From: Vibrio sp. STUT-A11
GTDB lineage: Bacteria > Pseudomonadota > Gammaproteobacteria > Enterobacterales > Vibrionaceae
DNA: 64,000 bases
Reading direction: 5' to 3'
Assembly (NCBI RefSeq): GCF_026000435.1
Contig: NZ_AP026763.1
Coordinates: 2,046,001 to 2,110,000, forward strand
The notes beneath the pieces are model-generated. The model saw nothing but the letters and a program-made list of their open reading frames with translations. It was not told the DNA's origin and ran no database searches. Positions 51,378 through 60,049 of this stretch are shown here, one piece after another (the stretch's first letter is position 1; every line of letters starts with the position of its first letter). The translations under genes were made by a program, and so were the position numbers.

Positions 51378-51990
51378 AAACAATGGCGACACACTTTTCT
51401 CCGGATTTACTATCACCGTCGAGAAAGGCGAAATTGTAACCCTGATGGGACCAAGCGGCTGTGGTAAATCGACGCTGTTAGATGCCATCGCCGGACATCT
51501 CTCGAACGAGTTTCATTATTCAGGATGCGTGACACTTAATGATGAAGCTCTTGATTCTCTGCCTGCGCACAAACGCAAAGTAGGAATTCTGTTTCAGGAT
51601 GACATGCTCTTTCCTCATTTAACGATATGGGAAAACCTGGCCTTCGCACTGCCCAATTCCATCAAAGGTAACGCAAGAAAAGAGCACGCGATGCAAGCCT
51701 TGAAGCATATCTCTTTACTCAAAATTGCCAACTCTTTCCCCGATCAGGTTTCGGGTGGTCAACGAGCCCGTATTGCACTCACGCGTATGTTGCTTGCACA
51801 ACCTAAAGCAGCACTTTTGGATGAGCCATTTAGCAAGCTCGATAAAGACCTGAGAGTGCAATTTCGCAACTGGGTGGTTGAGCAACTTCAGCAAGCCAAT
51901 ATCCCGGCGATAATGGTCACTCACGATGAAGATGACATTCCGGAAGGAAGTCGCTGTATCACCTGGCCATGGGAGGCTGAGAATGCTTGA
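51343..51990 (+). CDS. ynjD: ABC importer ATP-binding protein YnjD
   Basis: A 215-residue ATPase. Walker A GPSGCGKST is near residue 32-40, signature VSGGQRARIALTRML near 137 and Walker B ALLDEPFSKLD follow, with the switch histidine in VTHDED. The start lies 35 nt inside ynjC and the stop 8 nt beyond the ynjF start, so ynjC, ynjD and ynjF are tightly coupled. Lacks any C-terminal regulatory domain, matching E. coli YnjD. Confidence 0.9.
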   Translation: MSLCLKNLAIRKNNGDTLFSGFTITVEKGEIVTLMGPSGCGKSTLLDAIAGHLSNEFHYSGCVTLNDEALDSLPAHKRKVGILFQDDMLFPHLTIWENLAFALPNSIKGNARKEHAMQALKHISLLKIANSFPDQVSGGQRARIALTRMLLAQPKAALLDEPFSKLDKDLRVQFRNWVVEQLQQANIPAIMVTHDEDDIPEGSRCITWPWEAENA

Positions 51991-52594
51991 TCGTTTCAGT
52001 ATCAAAATCATCAAATGGCCACTGAGTCAAAGTGCGAAATTCGTCGATAAGTTTGGCATCACGGCTAATCAAACCACCCTGTTTGGTTTTGTTGTTGGCT
52101 GCTTGGCTGTGCCAGCCCTAATCACAGAGCATTATTTAACCGCTCTGTTGTTTATCCTGCTCAACCGGTTTTGTGATGGGCTGGATGGTGCCTTAGCGAG
52201 AATTCAGGGAATTACCGACGCTGGCGGCTTCCTCGATATCAGCTTAGACTTTCTGTTTTATTCCCTGATCCCTTTCGGCTTTGTGCTCGCTAACCCGGAA
52301 CAAAATGCCATTGCAGGTGCTTTTTTAATTTTCTCGTTTGTCGGAACGGGTAGTAGCTTCCTGGCATTTGCGATCATGGCCAGTAAACAGGGTATCGATA
52401 ATCCGGTTTATAGACACAAATCGCTCTACTATATGAGTGGCTTGACTGAAGGCACTGAAACCATTGGGGCGTTTATCGCATTTTGTATTTTCCCTCAGCA
52501 TTTCGCCCTGATTGCCTATTTATTTGGTGCAGCCTGCTGGTTTACTACCTTCACCCGTATCTATTCCGGTTTCCATACCCTCAAAGACCATTGA
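51983..52594 (+). CDS. ynjF: CDP-alcohol phosphatidyltransferase family protein YnjF
   Basis: A 203-residue inner-membrane enzyme with about six helices. The CDP-alcohol phosphotransferase motif D-G-x2-A-R-x8-G-x3-D-x3-D appears as DGLDGALARIQGITDAGGFLDISLD, so the two catalytic aspartate pairs are intact. It would move a phosphatidyl or similar group to an alcohol acceptor, but the product is unknown. AGGCTGAGA before the ATG at 51983 decides the start. Its coupling to the importer genes, conserved in E. coli, implies that the transported compound may be the substrate or signal. Confidence 0.88.
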   Translation: MLDRFSIKIIKWPLSQSAKFVDKFGITANQTTLFGFVVGCLAVPALITEHYLTALLFILLNRFCDGLDGALARIQGITDAGGFLDISLDFLFYSLIPFGFVLANPEQNAIAGAFLIFSFVGTGSSFLAFAIMASKQGIDNPVYRHKSLYYMSGLTEGTETIGAFIAFCIFPQHFALIAYLFGAACWFTTFTRIYSGFHTLKDH

Positions 52595-52728
52595 CACGGC
52601 TCGAAACGTCAGTTGCATTGAAGATTTTTGAGACAAAGTACCGTTAAGTAACTGTTTTATAGAAACTCTCAGCACAGACTAAAATAGGGGTATATACTCT
52701 TTGGGTACAGAAACCATTTGGAGGTTAT

Positions 52729-53205
52729 ATGAAAAAATACGTCAAGCTAGGCATGTTGCTCACCCTTTCCGTCGTCGCGCTAGGGGGCTGTAGCTCTCCT
52801 AACCCGTACGGTGATGCATATGGCTCGGCAGACACACGAAAAGTTCAGCAGGTTTACTACGGAACAGTGGAAAAAGTTGAACCAGTGACCATTGATGCCT
52901 CTACACAATCTAACGCCATCGGGACAATCGCGGGCGCAGCCATTGGTGGCATATTGGGTTCAAAAGTCGGTGGCGGATCAGGCTCTGACATCGCTGCTAT
53001 TGGTGGTGGTCTGTTGGGGGGGTATGCGGGTAGTAAAACCGCCGAAGCAACCGCGAAACGTAACGGCGTCAACCTAACCATTCGCCTCGAGGATGGAGAC
53101 ATCATCTCTATTGTTCAAGAAGCGAACCCAAATATGATCTTCCAGCCTGGCCAGGCGGTGCAAATCAACATGTATGGTAGCGACGCAAGGGTCGTTCCTC
53201 GTTAA
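52729..53205 (+). CDS. SlyB-like glycine zipper lipoprotein
   Basis: A 158-residue outer-membrane lipoprotein. Lipobox LGGC (Cys21), then a glycine-zipper two-helix segment (~65-105; AIGTIAGAAIGGILGSKVGG and GGGLLGGYAGSK) and a C-terminal beta part ending in ARVVPR. It matches the SlyB/Pcp family in length (E. coli SlyB 155). In E. coli SlyB helps protect outer-membrane proteins under envelope stress and is PhoP-controlled; I see no PhoP box here. Ribosome site GGAGGT. Confidence 0.87.
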   Translation: MKKYVKLGMLLTLSVVALGGCSSPNPYGDAYGSADTRKVQQVYYGTVEKVEPVTIDASTQSNAIGTIAGAAIGGILGSKVGGGSGSDIAAIGGGLLGGYAGSKTAEATAKRNGVNLTIRLEDGDIISIVQEANPNMIFQPGQAVQINMYGSDARVVPR

Positions 53206-53261
53206 TCTGAGCACGTTTAATCGGCGCCCAAGCTCCGAAGTTTTGATTCGAATCGATAGTC

Positions 53262-53306
53262 CGCGCAAGCATGGTCACATTCCCCGTACGCTTGCGCGTT
53301 TCTTTT
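53262..53306 (+). terminator. Terminator after the SlyB-like gene
   Basis: CGCGCAAGC / GCTTGCGCG perfect 9-bp stem with a 19-nt loop, followed by TTTCTTTT. Confidence 0.82.
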
Positions 53307-53419
53307 ACTATGACTAGATTTGATCGTCGTCAATGGAACATCAAACTTCTGGTATTTTCGATGTGTAAATGACATCAAGGTGTTAGCATGGCTTTATTCA
53401 AGATAACTTTGGAATCGCT

Positions 53420-54949
53420 ATGTCTCCCACTGTCGATCACGTTTTACTTAATATCGCATTAAACCTCAGCTCTAATCGTTCTCATGATCACCAGTACCAA
53501 AGCCTAATCGATGGTGTCGCACAAGTCTTTCCATGCGATGCCACCTGTCTGTTTATCTTTGATGAAGATGGCTTCCTCACACCCGTTGCGGTAAAAGGCT
53601 TATCAAGTTCGGTACTTGGACGTCGCTATTTCCCCAAAGCTCACCCTCGGCTAGACGCCATTATCCAAAGCCGGGAGCCCGTTCGGTTCGATGCTGACTG
53701 TCCATTGCCTGATCCGTTTGACGGTACATTACTAACTGAAGATCAATGCATTGATGTTCACGACTGCATGGGATTTAGCTTGTATGTGGAAGGTCAACTC
53801 GTTGGAGCCCTGACGATGGATGCTCTGGCAGTAGGCGCGTTTGATGATATCGACCCCGTTGCTATCGAAACCTTTGCGGCTTTAACCGCAGCAACGCTAC
53901 GTAACATCGCTCAATTAAAAGCGCTCAAGACTCAAAACCAAAAGCAGAAAAATGTGACTCAAACGCTTATCCAGCAAGCTCGTTCACAAAAAGGAGAGAT
54001 GATTGGATTGAGTCCGCAAATCACTCAACTACGTAACAACATCGCCACGGTAGCTCAATCTGACTACGCAGTTCTGATTACAGGTGAAACGGGTACGGGT
54101 AAAGAGTTGGTCGCGCATTCGGTTCATGCACAATCCCACCGCAGCGATAAGCCAATGATCTACGTAAACTGTGCTGCCCTGCCTGAAGGGCTGGCTGAAA
54201 GCGAACTGTTTGGTCATGTCAAAGGCGCATTTACCGGTGCCAATAGCCACCGTGCCGGTAAATTTGAACTGGCCGATGGCGGAACGATTTTCCTTGATGA
54301 AGTGGGCGAACTGCCTTTGATTTTGCAGGCAAAACTGCTGCGCGTTATCCAGCAAGGCGAACTTCAGCGTGTGGGTAGCGACCAGCATTTGATGGTAAAT
54401 GTGCGCATTATCGCTGCGACCAATCGACAACTGGAAAAAGAGGTCGAAGCTGGTACATTTCGCGCAGACCTTTTCCACCGTTTAAATGTATTCCCAATTC
54501 AAGTGCCACCACTGCGTGCTCGTGACGGTGACATTCCTGTTTTAGCCGGGTATCTTCTTGAAAAAGTACGCCAGCAATTCAACGCACCTAATTTACACGT
54601 CCATCCTAAAGTGTTGACTCAACTTGAATCTTTACCTTGGTACGGGAACGTCCGCGAGCTCGAACACACCTTAACTCGAGCGGCTTTGCACGCGATTCAA
54701 CAAGCTGCAAGCACGATCATGCTAAGCCATTTTGATACCTCGCTGGCACTTGATGATGTAAAAAACACATCACATTACCTACCGAAAGAAAGTCAGCCGA
54801 TGCGAGAGTTAGTCGAAGGTTATCAGCGTGATTTGATTGAACATGCTCTAAGCCAAACTGGTGGAGTTTGGGCAAAAGCAGCAGAGTTTTTACAAATGGA
54901 TCGCGGTAACTTATATCGAATGGGTAAAAAATTTGGGATCAATAAATAA
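53420..54949 (+). CDS. norR: Nitric oxide-responsive sigma-54 activator NorR
   Basis: Enhancer-binding protein of 509 residues that senses NO through a non-haem iron in its GAF domain. The GAF domain is at ~1-170. The AAA+ domain is at ~190-420 with Walker A GETGTGKE, the sigma-54-contacting GAFTGA loop (GHVKGAFTGAN) and Walker B GGTIFLDEVGEL. The Fis-type helix-turn-helix is at ~455-509 (GVWAKAAEFLQMDRGNLYRMGKKFG). The target is very probably hcp-hcr just downstream: the promoter there has a sigma-54 element and two NorR-type half sites. Both norV/norW and hmp are absent here. Confidence 0.95.
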   Translation: MSPTVDHVLLNIALNLSSNRSHDHQYQSLIDGVAQVFPCDATCLFIFDEDGFLTPVAVKGLSSSVLGRRYFPKAHPRLDAIIQSREPVRFDADCPLPDPFDGTLLTEDQCIDVHDCMGFSLYVEGQLVGALTMDALAVGAFDDIDPVAIETFAALTAATLRNIAQLKALKTQNQKQKNVTQTLIQQARSQKGEMIGLSPQITQLRNNIATVAQSDYAVLITGETGTGKELVAHSVHAQSHRSDKPMIYVNCAALPEGLAESELFGHVKGAFTGANSHRAGKFELADGGTIFLDEVGELPLILQAKLLRVIQQGELQRVGSDQHLMVNVRIIAATNRQLEKEVEAGTFRADLFHRLNVFPIQVPPLRARDGDIPVLAGYLLEKVRQQFNAPNLHVHPKVLTQLESLPWYGNVRELEHTLTRAALHAIQQAASTIMLSHFDTSLALDDVKNTSHYLPKESQPMRELVEGYQRDLIEHALSQTGGVWAKAAEFLQMDRGNLYRMGKKFGINK

Positions 54950-54965
54950 GCACACATGGCAATGC

Positions 54966-55005
54966 GATGTAATTAAGACATCAACCACGTTGTCTTAATT
55001 ACATC
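54966..55005 (+). promoter_or_regulatory. Paired NorR-type enhancer (15-bp inverted repeat)
   Basis: GATGTAATTAAGACA (54966-54980) and its exact complement TGTCTTAATTACATC (54991-55005) around a 10-nt loop. Each arm holds GT-N7-AC, the NorR binding pattern, and the centre is ~55 nt before the -24 element. It also begins 16 nt after the norR stop, but there is no T run, so enhancer is preferred over terminator. Confidence 0.7.
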
Positions 55006-55057
55006 ACTCCACTCATCAAAAATAAACAAAACCCATAATAATCAATAAGATAAGAAC

Positions 55058-55073
55058 TGGCACGCATCCTGCT
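55058..55073 (+). promoter_or_regulatory. Sigma-54 promoter of hcp-hcr
   Basis: TGGCACGCATCCTGCT matches the -24/-12 consensus TGGCACG-N4-TTGCT at all but one of the fixed positions, with GG and GC separated correctly. Transcription should start ~12 nt downstream, about 35 nt before the hcp ATG. Confidence 0.82.
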
Positions 55074-55121
55074 CTAGTGTTCATCATCACGACTATTAAA
55101 ACAAACACTGGAGAACCCAAT

Positions 55122-56783
55122 ATGTTCTGTATTCAATGTGAACAGACAATTCAAACCCCTGCTGTTAAAGGTTGTTCTTTTGCACAAGGTATGTGCGGTA
55201 AAACATCTGAAGTATCTGACCTACAAGACGTGTTGGTTTACACACTACAAGGGGGTTCTTTTTGGGCATCAAAAGCACTTGAATTCAACATCATTAACGA
55301 TGAAATCAATCAATGGGCACCAAGAGCATTCTTCTCTACACTGACGAACGTAAACTTCGACCCTGAACGTATCCTTGAGCTAACGTCTCAAGCCGCGAAT
55401 TACAAAGCACTGCTCAAAGAACAAGTACTGTCTGCTGCGACTTTGTCAGACACGGATCTTACTGACATTCCTGCTGTTGCCAACTTCGAGCTACCAAACA
55501 GCGCTGAAGCTATCCTGGAATTTGCGCCTCAAGTCGCGGTTAACCGTGGTAAAGACCAAGTGCATGAAGACGTGATTGGTTTGCGTCTACTTTGCCTGTA
55601 CGGTCTTAAAGGTGCGGCGGCATACATGGAACACGCGCGCGTTCTTGAGCAAACCAACAACGACATCTACGCCGAATATCATGAAATCATGGCGTGGTTA
55701 GGTACCGACCCGGAAGATCTCGGTGAACTGCTTGATTGCTCAATGCGCATTGGTTTGATGAACTACAAAGTAATGGAAATGCTAGACCAAGGTGAAACGA
55801 CGACCTTTGGTCATCCAGAGCCAACAACGGTCAACGTCAAGCCGGTAAAAGGCAAATGTATTCTGGTATCTGGTCACGATTTGCATGACCTGGAAAAGAT
55901 TCTGCAACAGACCGAAGGCAAAGGCATCAACGTTTACACCAACGGTGAAATGCTACCTGCACACGGCTACCCAGAACTGAAGAAATACCCTCACCTGGTG
56001 GGCAACTACGGCAGTGCGTGGCAAAACCAACAGAAAGAATTTGCCAACTTCCCTGGCGCCATCGTGATGACATCAAACTGCCTGTTAAGCCCAGACGTCG
56101 GTCAATATGCAGATCGCTTATTCACACGTAGCATTGTTGGCTGGCCTGGTGTGGCTCATATCGAAGGCGATGACTTCAGCCAAGTGATTGAATGTGCAGT
56201 GGCACAAGACGGTTTCCAACACGATGAAATCGAACACCACATCACGGTTGGTTTCGGTCGCAATGCACTGATGAACGCCGCTCCCGCAGTTATCGACCAA
56301 GTGAAACAAGGCAACATCAAACACTTCTTCCTAGTGGGTGGTTGTGACGGAGATAAAGCGGAGCGCAGCTACTACACCGATTTCACAGCAGAAGCGCCGG
56401 AAGATACGCTAATCCTGACGCTAGCGTGTGGTAAGTTCCGCTTTAACAAAAATACGTTCGGCGATATCAACGGCATCCCTCGCCTGTTAGATGTAGGTCA
56501 GTGTAACGATGCGTACTCAGCAATCCAGCTTGCTCTAGCACTGGCTAAAGAGTTTGACTGTGACATTAATGAACTGCCACTCACTCTCGTGCTTTCCTGG
56601 TTCGAGCAAAAAGCGATCGTTATCTTGCTAACGTTGTTCGCTCTGGGCGTGAAAGGCATTTACACCGGTCCTACTGCACCGGCATTCCTAACACCAAACC
56701 TAATTGCGATCATCCAAGAGAAGTTCGATATGCGCAGCATTGGCAATGTTCAGGATGACCTAAAAGCTATCCTAGCAGCTTAA
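55122..56783 (+). CDS. hcp: Hybrid cluster protein (hydroxylamine reductase)
   Basis: Iron-sulphur hybrid-cluster enzyme that reduces NO to N2O and hydroxylamine to ammonia, protecting from nitrosative stress. It is 553 residues. Cysteines 3, 6, 18 and 25 at the N-terminus have the CX2CX11CX6C spacing of the type II form with an iron-sulphur cluster. Hybrid-cluster ligands lie in SGHDLHDL, TSNCLLSP and GGCDGDKAER. CTGGAGAA precedes the chosen ATG; the upstream frame belongs to the promoter region. Confidence 0.96.
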   Translation: MFCIQCEQTIQTPAVKGCSFAQGMCGKTSEVSDLQDVLVYTLQGGSFWASKALEFNIINDEINQWAPRAFFSTLTNVNFDPERILELTSQAANYKALLKEQVLSAATLSDTDLTDIPAVANFELPNSAEAILEFAPQVAVNRGKDQVHEDVIGLRLLCLYGLKGAAAYMEHARVLEQTNNDIYAEYHEIMAWLGTDPEDLGELLDCSMRIGLMNYKVMEMLDQGETTTFGHPEPTTVNVKPVKGKCILVSGHDLHDLEKILQQTEGKGINVYTNGEMLPAHGYPELKKYPHLVGNYGSAWQNQQKEFANFPGAIVMTSNCLLSPDVGQYADRLFTRSIVGWPGVAHIEGDDFSQVIECAVAQDGFQHDEIEHHITVGFGRNALMNAAPAVIDQVKQGNIKHFFLVGGCDGDKAERSYYTDFTAEAPEDTLILTLACGKFRFNKNTFGDINGIPRLLDVGQCNDAYSAIQLALALAKEFDCDINELPLTLVLSWFEQKAIVILLTLFALGVKGIYTGPTAPAFLTPNLIAIIQEKFDMRSIGNVQDDLKAILAA

Positions 56784-56864
56784 TAAACTTGCTTGTTACT
56801 CGCCTCCTTCACTGGAGGCGTTATCTATTTCGAATTAAAAATAGCCACAACCAAAGAGATTGTT

Positions 56865-57935
56865 ATGTTTTTTGAATGGCAAGGCAACCAACCAGTCACG
56901 CTCCGTTGTATCGACAAATATTTCGAAACACACGATACCGTCAGCATCAAGTTGGCCGAATTAACCGAGTCACTTCTGTTTCAATTTAAACCCGGTCAGT
57001 TTATTAACCTGGGTGTCGAAATTGATGGAAAATTGGAATTTCGTGCCTATTCAATCAGCTCTGTTAATGAAGATGATCACCTTCAACTTACTATCAAGCG
57101 TGTAGCTGGCGGTAAAGTCTCTAACTACATCGTTGACTCGCTGCTGCTCGGTGATACCGTTCAGGCTTTGCCACCAGCAGGCGAATTTAACTGCATCGAC
57201 CACCCACCCGTTTTACGTAATGGCGAAACAAAAGCGCTGCTGATCAGTGCTGGTTGCGGCGTCACGCCCGTATTTTCGATGGCAAAACACTGGTTGAGTA
57301 ATCAGGGTGAGAATGACATCGATGTGGATATTGAATTTCTTCATATTGCGCGTAGCCCGGAAGAGACGATTTACTATGATCAGCTAGAAACGTTCGATGC
57401 TGTGTATCCAAACTTCCACTTAAAACTGTTGCTGAAAAATCGAGAAGGCACCTCGCACCCGCAAGGCCGTTTGAATGCAGACTGGCTGCAAACGCTTGTT
57501 CCTGATTTCAAACAACGCACGGTATACCTTTGTGGACCAAGCCAGTTCATGCAAGATGTTCACGCTTATTTGAGTGAACTTGGTTTTGATATGGCGAACT
57601 TCTACCAAGAGAGTTTTACACCAGCGGCCAGCGAAACAGTAGCCAGTGAGCCAGCGGTTGTGTCCGATGAAACCGCCAGTGTCTCCGTCCCTGACTTTAG
57701 TCGAACCCTCGACGCACAAAAGGGGCAGGTACTGGCCGATGTACTTGAAGGTGCAGGTTTACCGTTAATCGTGGCTTGTCGCAGCGGCATTTGTGGCTCT
57801 TGTAAGTGCAAGGTTGGTAAAGGCAGCATCTCTTCCACCAGCCAAGAAACATTGACGCCAGAAGAGATAGAACAAGGCTATGTACTCGCCTGCTCATCAA
57901 CCATTGAAGCAGATCTTGAAGTGCAGATTGGTTAA
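56865..57935 (+). CDS. hcr: NADH:Hcp oxidoreductase Hcr
   Basis: Flavo-iron-sulphur reductase that supplies electrons to Hcp from NADH. It is 356 residues, close to E. coli Hcr. The FAD domain is at ~10-110 (FRAYSISS is the FAD motif), the NAD domain is at ~115-235 (SAGCGVTPVFSM and CGPSQFMQDV), and the C-terminal 2Fe-2S ferredoxin domain is at ~270-355 with CRSGICGSCKCKVG and a later YVLACSS. Start at ATG 56865 after AAAGAGAT; the longer open frame is leader. Separated by 81 nt from hcp, no terminator between. Confidence 0.95.
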   Translation: MFFEWQGNQPVTLRCIDKYFETHDTVSIKLAELTESLLFQFKPGQFINLGVEIDGKLEFRAYSISSVNEDDHLQLTIKRVAGGKVSNYIVDSLLLGDTVQALPPAGEFNCIDHPPVLRNGETKALLISAGCGVTPVFSMAKHWLSNQGENDIDVDIEFLHIARSPEETIYYDQLETFDAVYPNFHLKLLLKNREGTSHPQGRLNADWLQTLVPDFKQRTVYLCGPSQFMQDVHAYLSELGFDMANFYQESFTPAASETVASEPAVVSDETASVSVPDFSRTLDAQKGQVLADVLEGAGLPLIVACRSGICGSCKCKVGKGSISSTSQETLTPEEIEQGYVLACSSTIEADLEVQIG

Positions 57936-57980
57936 GACCGCTGGTAGTAATGCGCTGGTATTAATCTTTTATTATTTGCC

Positions 57981-58117
57981 GTCATTCCGACGAGCCTAAG
58001 CGAGATCAGGAATCTAATATCAGCGTGTTAAGACATGTTAGGAATCGCTCACTCTGAGAATAGACTCTGAATCACACTCGTGCCTTGCTGTTCAGAGTGA
58101 CGGAGTATCGCGGAGAT
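57981..58117. repeat. Intergenic palindromic repeat downstream of hcr
   Basis: No ORF. A perfect inverted repeat TCACTCTGA (58049-58057) / TCAGAGTGA (58092-58100) lies inside, with ATTCC/GGAAT pairs at 57984-58014. AGGAATC occurs twice. The segment resembles the short dispersed repeats of marine gammaproteobacteria with GTCATTCC ends. A further hairpin GCCAGCCGT/ACGGCTGG lies at 58118-58140, before the methyltransferase terminus. Confidence 0.5.
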
Positions 58118-58181
58118 GCCAGCCGTACTCAAACGGCTGGTATTATAGATAGGTACAACTTTCGTTTCGTCGTAATTACTT

Positions 58182-59114
58182 CTAGCTAAACAGCAACACT
58201 TTCAGTGCCGCTTCGCTGTCCACATCCATAAACTCTGGCGGGTTATCCAGACGCTCGCGGAACGTCAGTTGTGGCGCTTCTTCTTGCATGCTTTCTATCA
58301 AGAATTCACTGGTCACTGATGGTGAGTTCACACACGCCATCACTTGACCACCTTCTGCCAACAAATCAGGCAATCGACGCAGAATCTTTTTGTAGTCTTT
58401 GGTAAGCGCAAAGCTGCCTTTTTGGAAAGAAGGTGGGTCGATAATAATCATATCGTACGGGCCAGATTTCTTAATTTTGCCCCACGACTTAAAGATATCA
58501 TGCCCCATAAAGCTGACTTGATTTGTATTGTGACCATTCAGCTTGTGGTTCTCTCGACCTTTCGACAGCGATGCTTTCGCCATATCTACGTTGACGACTT
58601 TATCCGCGCCACCTGCAATGGCAGCGACAGAAAAGCCGCAAGTGTAGGCAAACAAGTTAAGCACGTTTTTATGCTTGGCATTTTCGCGTACCCAATCACG
58701 GCCGTAGCGCATATCCAAAAACAAACCGAAGTTTTGGTTGCGGCCAATATCTAACTGGTATTTCAAACCGATTTCTTCAACGACCGGGCGAGCATCTAAC
58801 TCACCAACAAGCACTTCTGAAGGTGCGCCATCGGCATAACGGTGCTGAAGTACCATTGTACGGCCTTGTTTGCTCGCCCACAGCTCTGATTCAGCCAACG
58901 TATTGAGGCCACTTTTCAGTTCAGCGAGAAACGCGTCGTCGACTTCTTTAAACAAGTTAATGATCAACTGACCTTGTAACCAGTCGCAAGTGATTTGCTC
59001 TAGACCTTCAAAACGACGGCCACGGCCGTGAAATAATCGACGAATTTCATTTGGAGCTTGTGCGAGCTCGGTTTCTAGATGCTGAAAAAACAGCGGAAGT
59101 TGTGATGCTTGCAT
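58182..59114 (-). CDS. Class I SAM-dependent methyltransferase (RlmI/RlmK-like)
   Basis: A 310-residue methyltransferase of the COG1092 group, likely acting on 23S rRNA or another nucleic acid. SAM-binding motif I is in VLNLFAYTCGFSVAA (~145-160) and motif IV is in IIIDPPSFQ (~225-235), where the DPPSF is typical of base methylation. It lacks the N-terminal PUA domain of RlmI, and the C-terminal part continues into a beta-rich end. Which base it modifies cannot be told from sequence. It lies 28 nt after the RluA-like gene and is probably co-transcribed with it. Confidence 0.85.
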   Translation of the reverse strand: MQASQLPLFFQHLETELAQAPNEIRRLFHGRGRRFEGLEQITCDWLQGQLIINLFKEVDDAFLAELKSGLNTLAESELWASKQGRTMVLQHRYADGAPSEVLVGELDARPVVEEIGLKYQLDIGRNQNFGLFLDMRYGRDWVRENAKHKNVLNLFAYTCGFSVAAIAGGADKVVNVDMAKASLSKGRENHKLNGHNTNQVSFMGHDIFKSWGKIKKSGPYDMIIIDPPSFQKGSFALTKDYKKILRRLPDLLAEGGQVMACVNSPSVTSEFLIESMQEEAPQLTFRERLDNPPEFMDVDSEAALKVLLFS

Positions 59115-59142
59115 CGAGTTCTCTTTTTAATCTTTCAAACTT

Positions 59143-59835
59143 TTATTTGATGGTTGGCCAGTTCAATTCCCAAGGCGAAAGCCAGCTATCCAGGCCTTGA
59201 GAGACGATTTCATTGTGCCATTTGCTCCCAAGCGCTTTGTGGTCTCTCGGATCGCAGACAAAGCGATATTGTTCATCTTGATATTGAAAACAGAGCGAAA
59301 AGGCATGCAGGTAACCACGATCCGCCTCGCTACCCGCATTATAAATTGGATCGCCGACAATACCTGAGCCAACCGATTTTAATGCCACGCGGATTTGGTG
59401 CGTTTTGCCAGTGTGTGGCTTACACAAAAATAGGCGCTCACCGGGTTCTGCGGCAAGGGAGAAAAACTGTGTTATCGCAGGATTATGTTTGCTGTTTACC
59501 AGTTTCCATGATGAACGGCGTGAACGTTCCATATCGCCAATCACCAAACCTTGTTTCTTTTTCGGCTTTTTCGAGCCAATCGCCAGATAGAATTTTTCCA
59601 CTTGTCGATCAGCAAAGGCTTGAGATAACGCACTGGCCGCTTTGACGTTGCGTCCGAGGAGCAAAATACCCGACGTCATTTTATCCAGTCGATGGACGAG
59701 ATAAAGCTGTTCATCGCCACTCTGCTTGGCCACTTCTTGTAACAGCATGGTGTCGCCATCGTCTTTGTGAACAGAAACATTAGGATGTTTGTTGATGATC
59801 AGAAAGTCTTGATGGGTATGTAGTATATCGAACAT
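59143..59835 (-). CDS. RluA-family pseudouridine synthase (TIGR01621-type)
   Basis: A 230-residue RNA pseudouridine synthase. The catalytic aspartate is in LVHRLDKMTSGILLL (RLD, near residue 50) and the conserved GKTHQIRVALKSVG follows near 145. No S4 domain is present, so it is smaller than RluC/RluD. The type is common in Vibrio and other marine gammaproteobacteria. Substrate unknown. It reads first in a two-gene unit with the SAM methyltransferase, so both may be part of an rRNA-modification operon. Confidence 0.88.
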   Translation of the reverse strand: MFDILHTHQDFLIINKHPNVSVHKDDGDTMLLQEVAKQSGDEQLYLVHRLDKMTSGILLLGRNVKAASALSQAFADRQVEKFYLAIGSKKPKKKQGLVIGDMERSRRSSWKLVNSKHNPAITQFFSLAAEPGERLFLCKPHTGKTHQIRVALKSVGSGIVGDPIYNAGSEADRGYLHAFSLCFQYQDEQYRFVCDPRDHKALGSKWHNEIVSQGLDSWLSPWELNWPTIK

Positions 59836-59996
59836 AAAAACCTGGCTCCGCGTTTGGAGCGAGAAGTATACCGATTCTGATTGATTAGGCGAGCTTAAAC
59901 TGCCCCATTACCTTTCCAGTTCTCAAACCTTAAGTTTTTTCGTGACTTGCTATAAACGTGTGACAGCTCAATCATTAAGCCAATATAACAAGCATA

Positions 59997-60028
59997 AAAA
60001 AACGGGAGCCAACAGAGGCTCCCGTTTT
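59997..60028 (-). terminator. Terminator after the NSS transporter
   Basis: AAAACGGGAGCC / GGCTCCCGTTTT stem with a 6-nt loop, T run on both strands; 22 nt beyond the transporter stop. Confidence 0.9.
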
Positions 60029-60049
60029 AAAAGTGAATATGCTGGAGGT

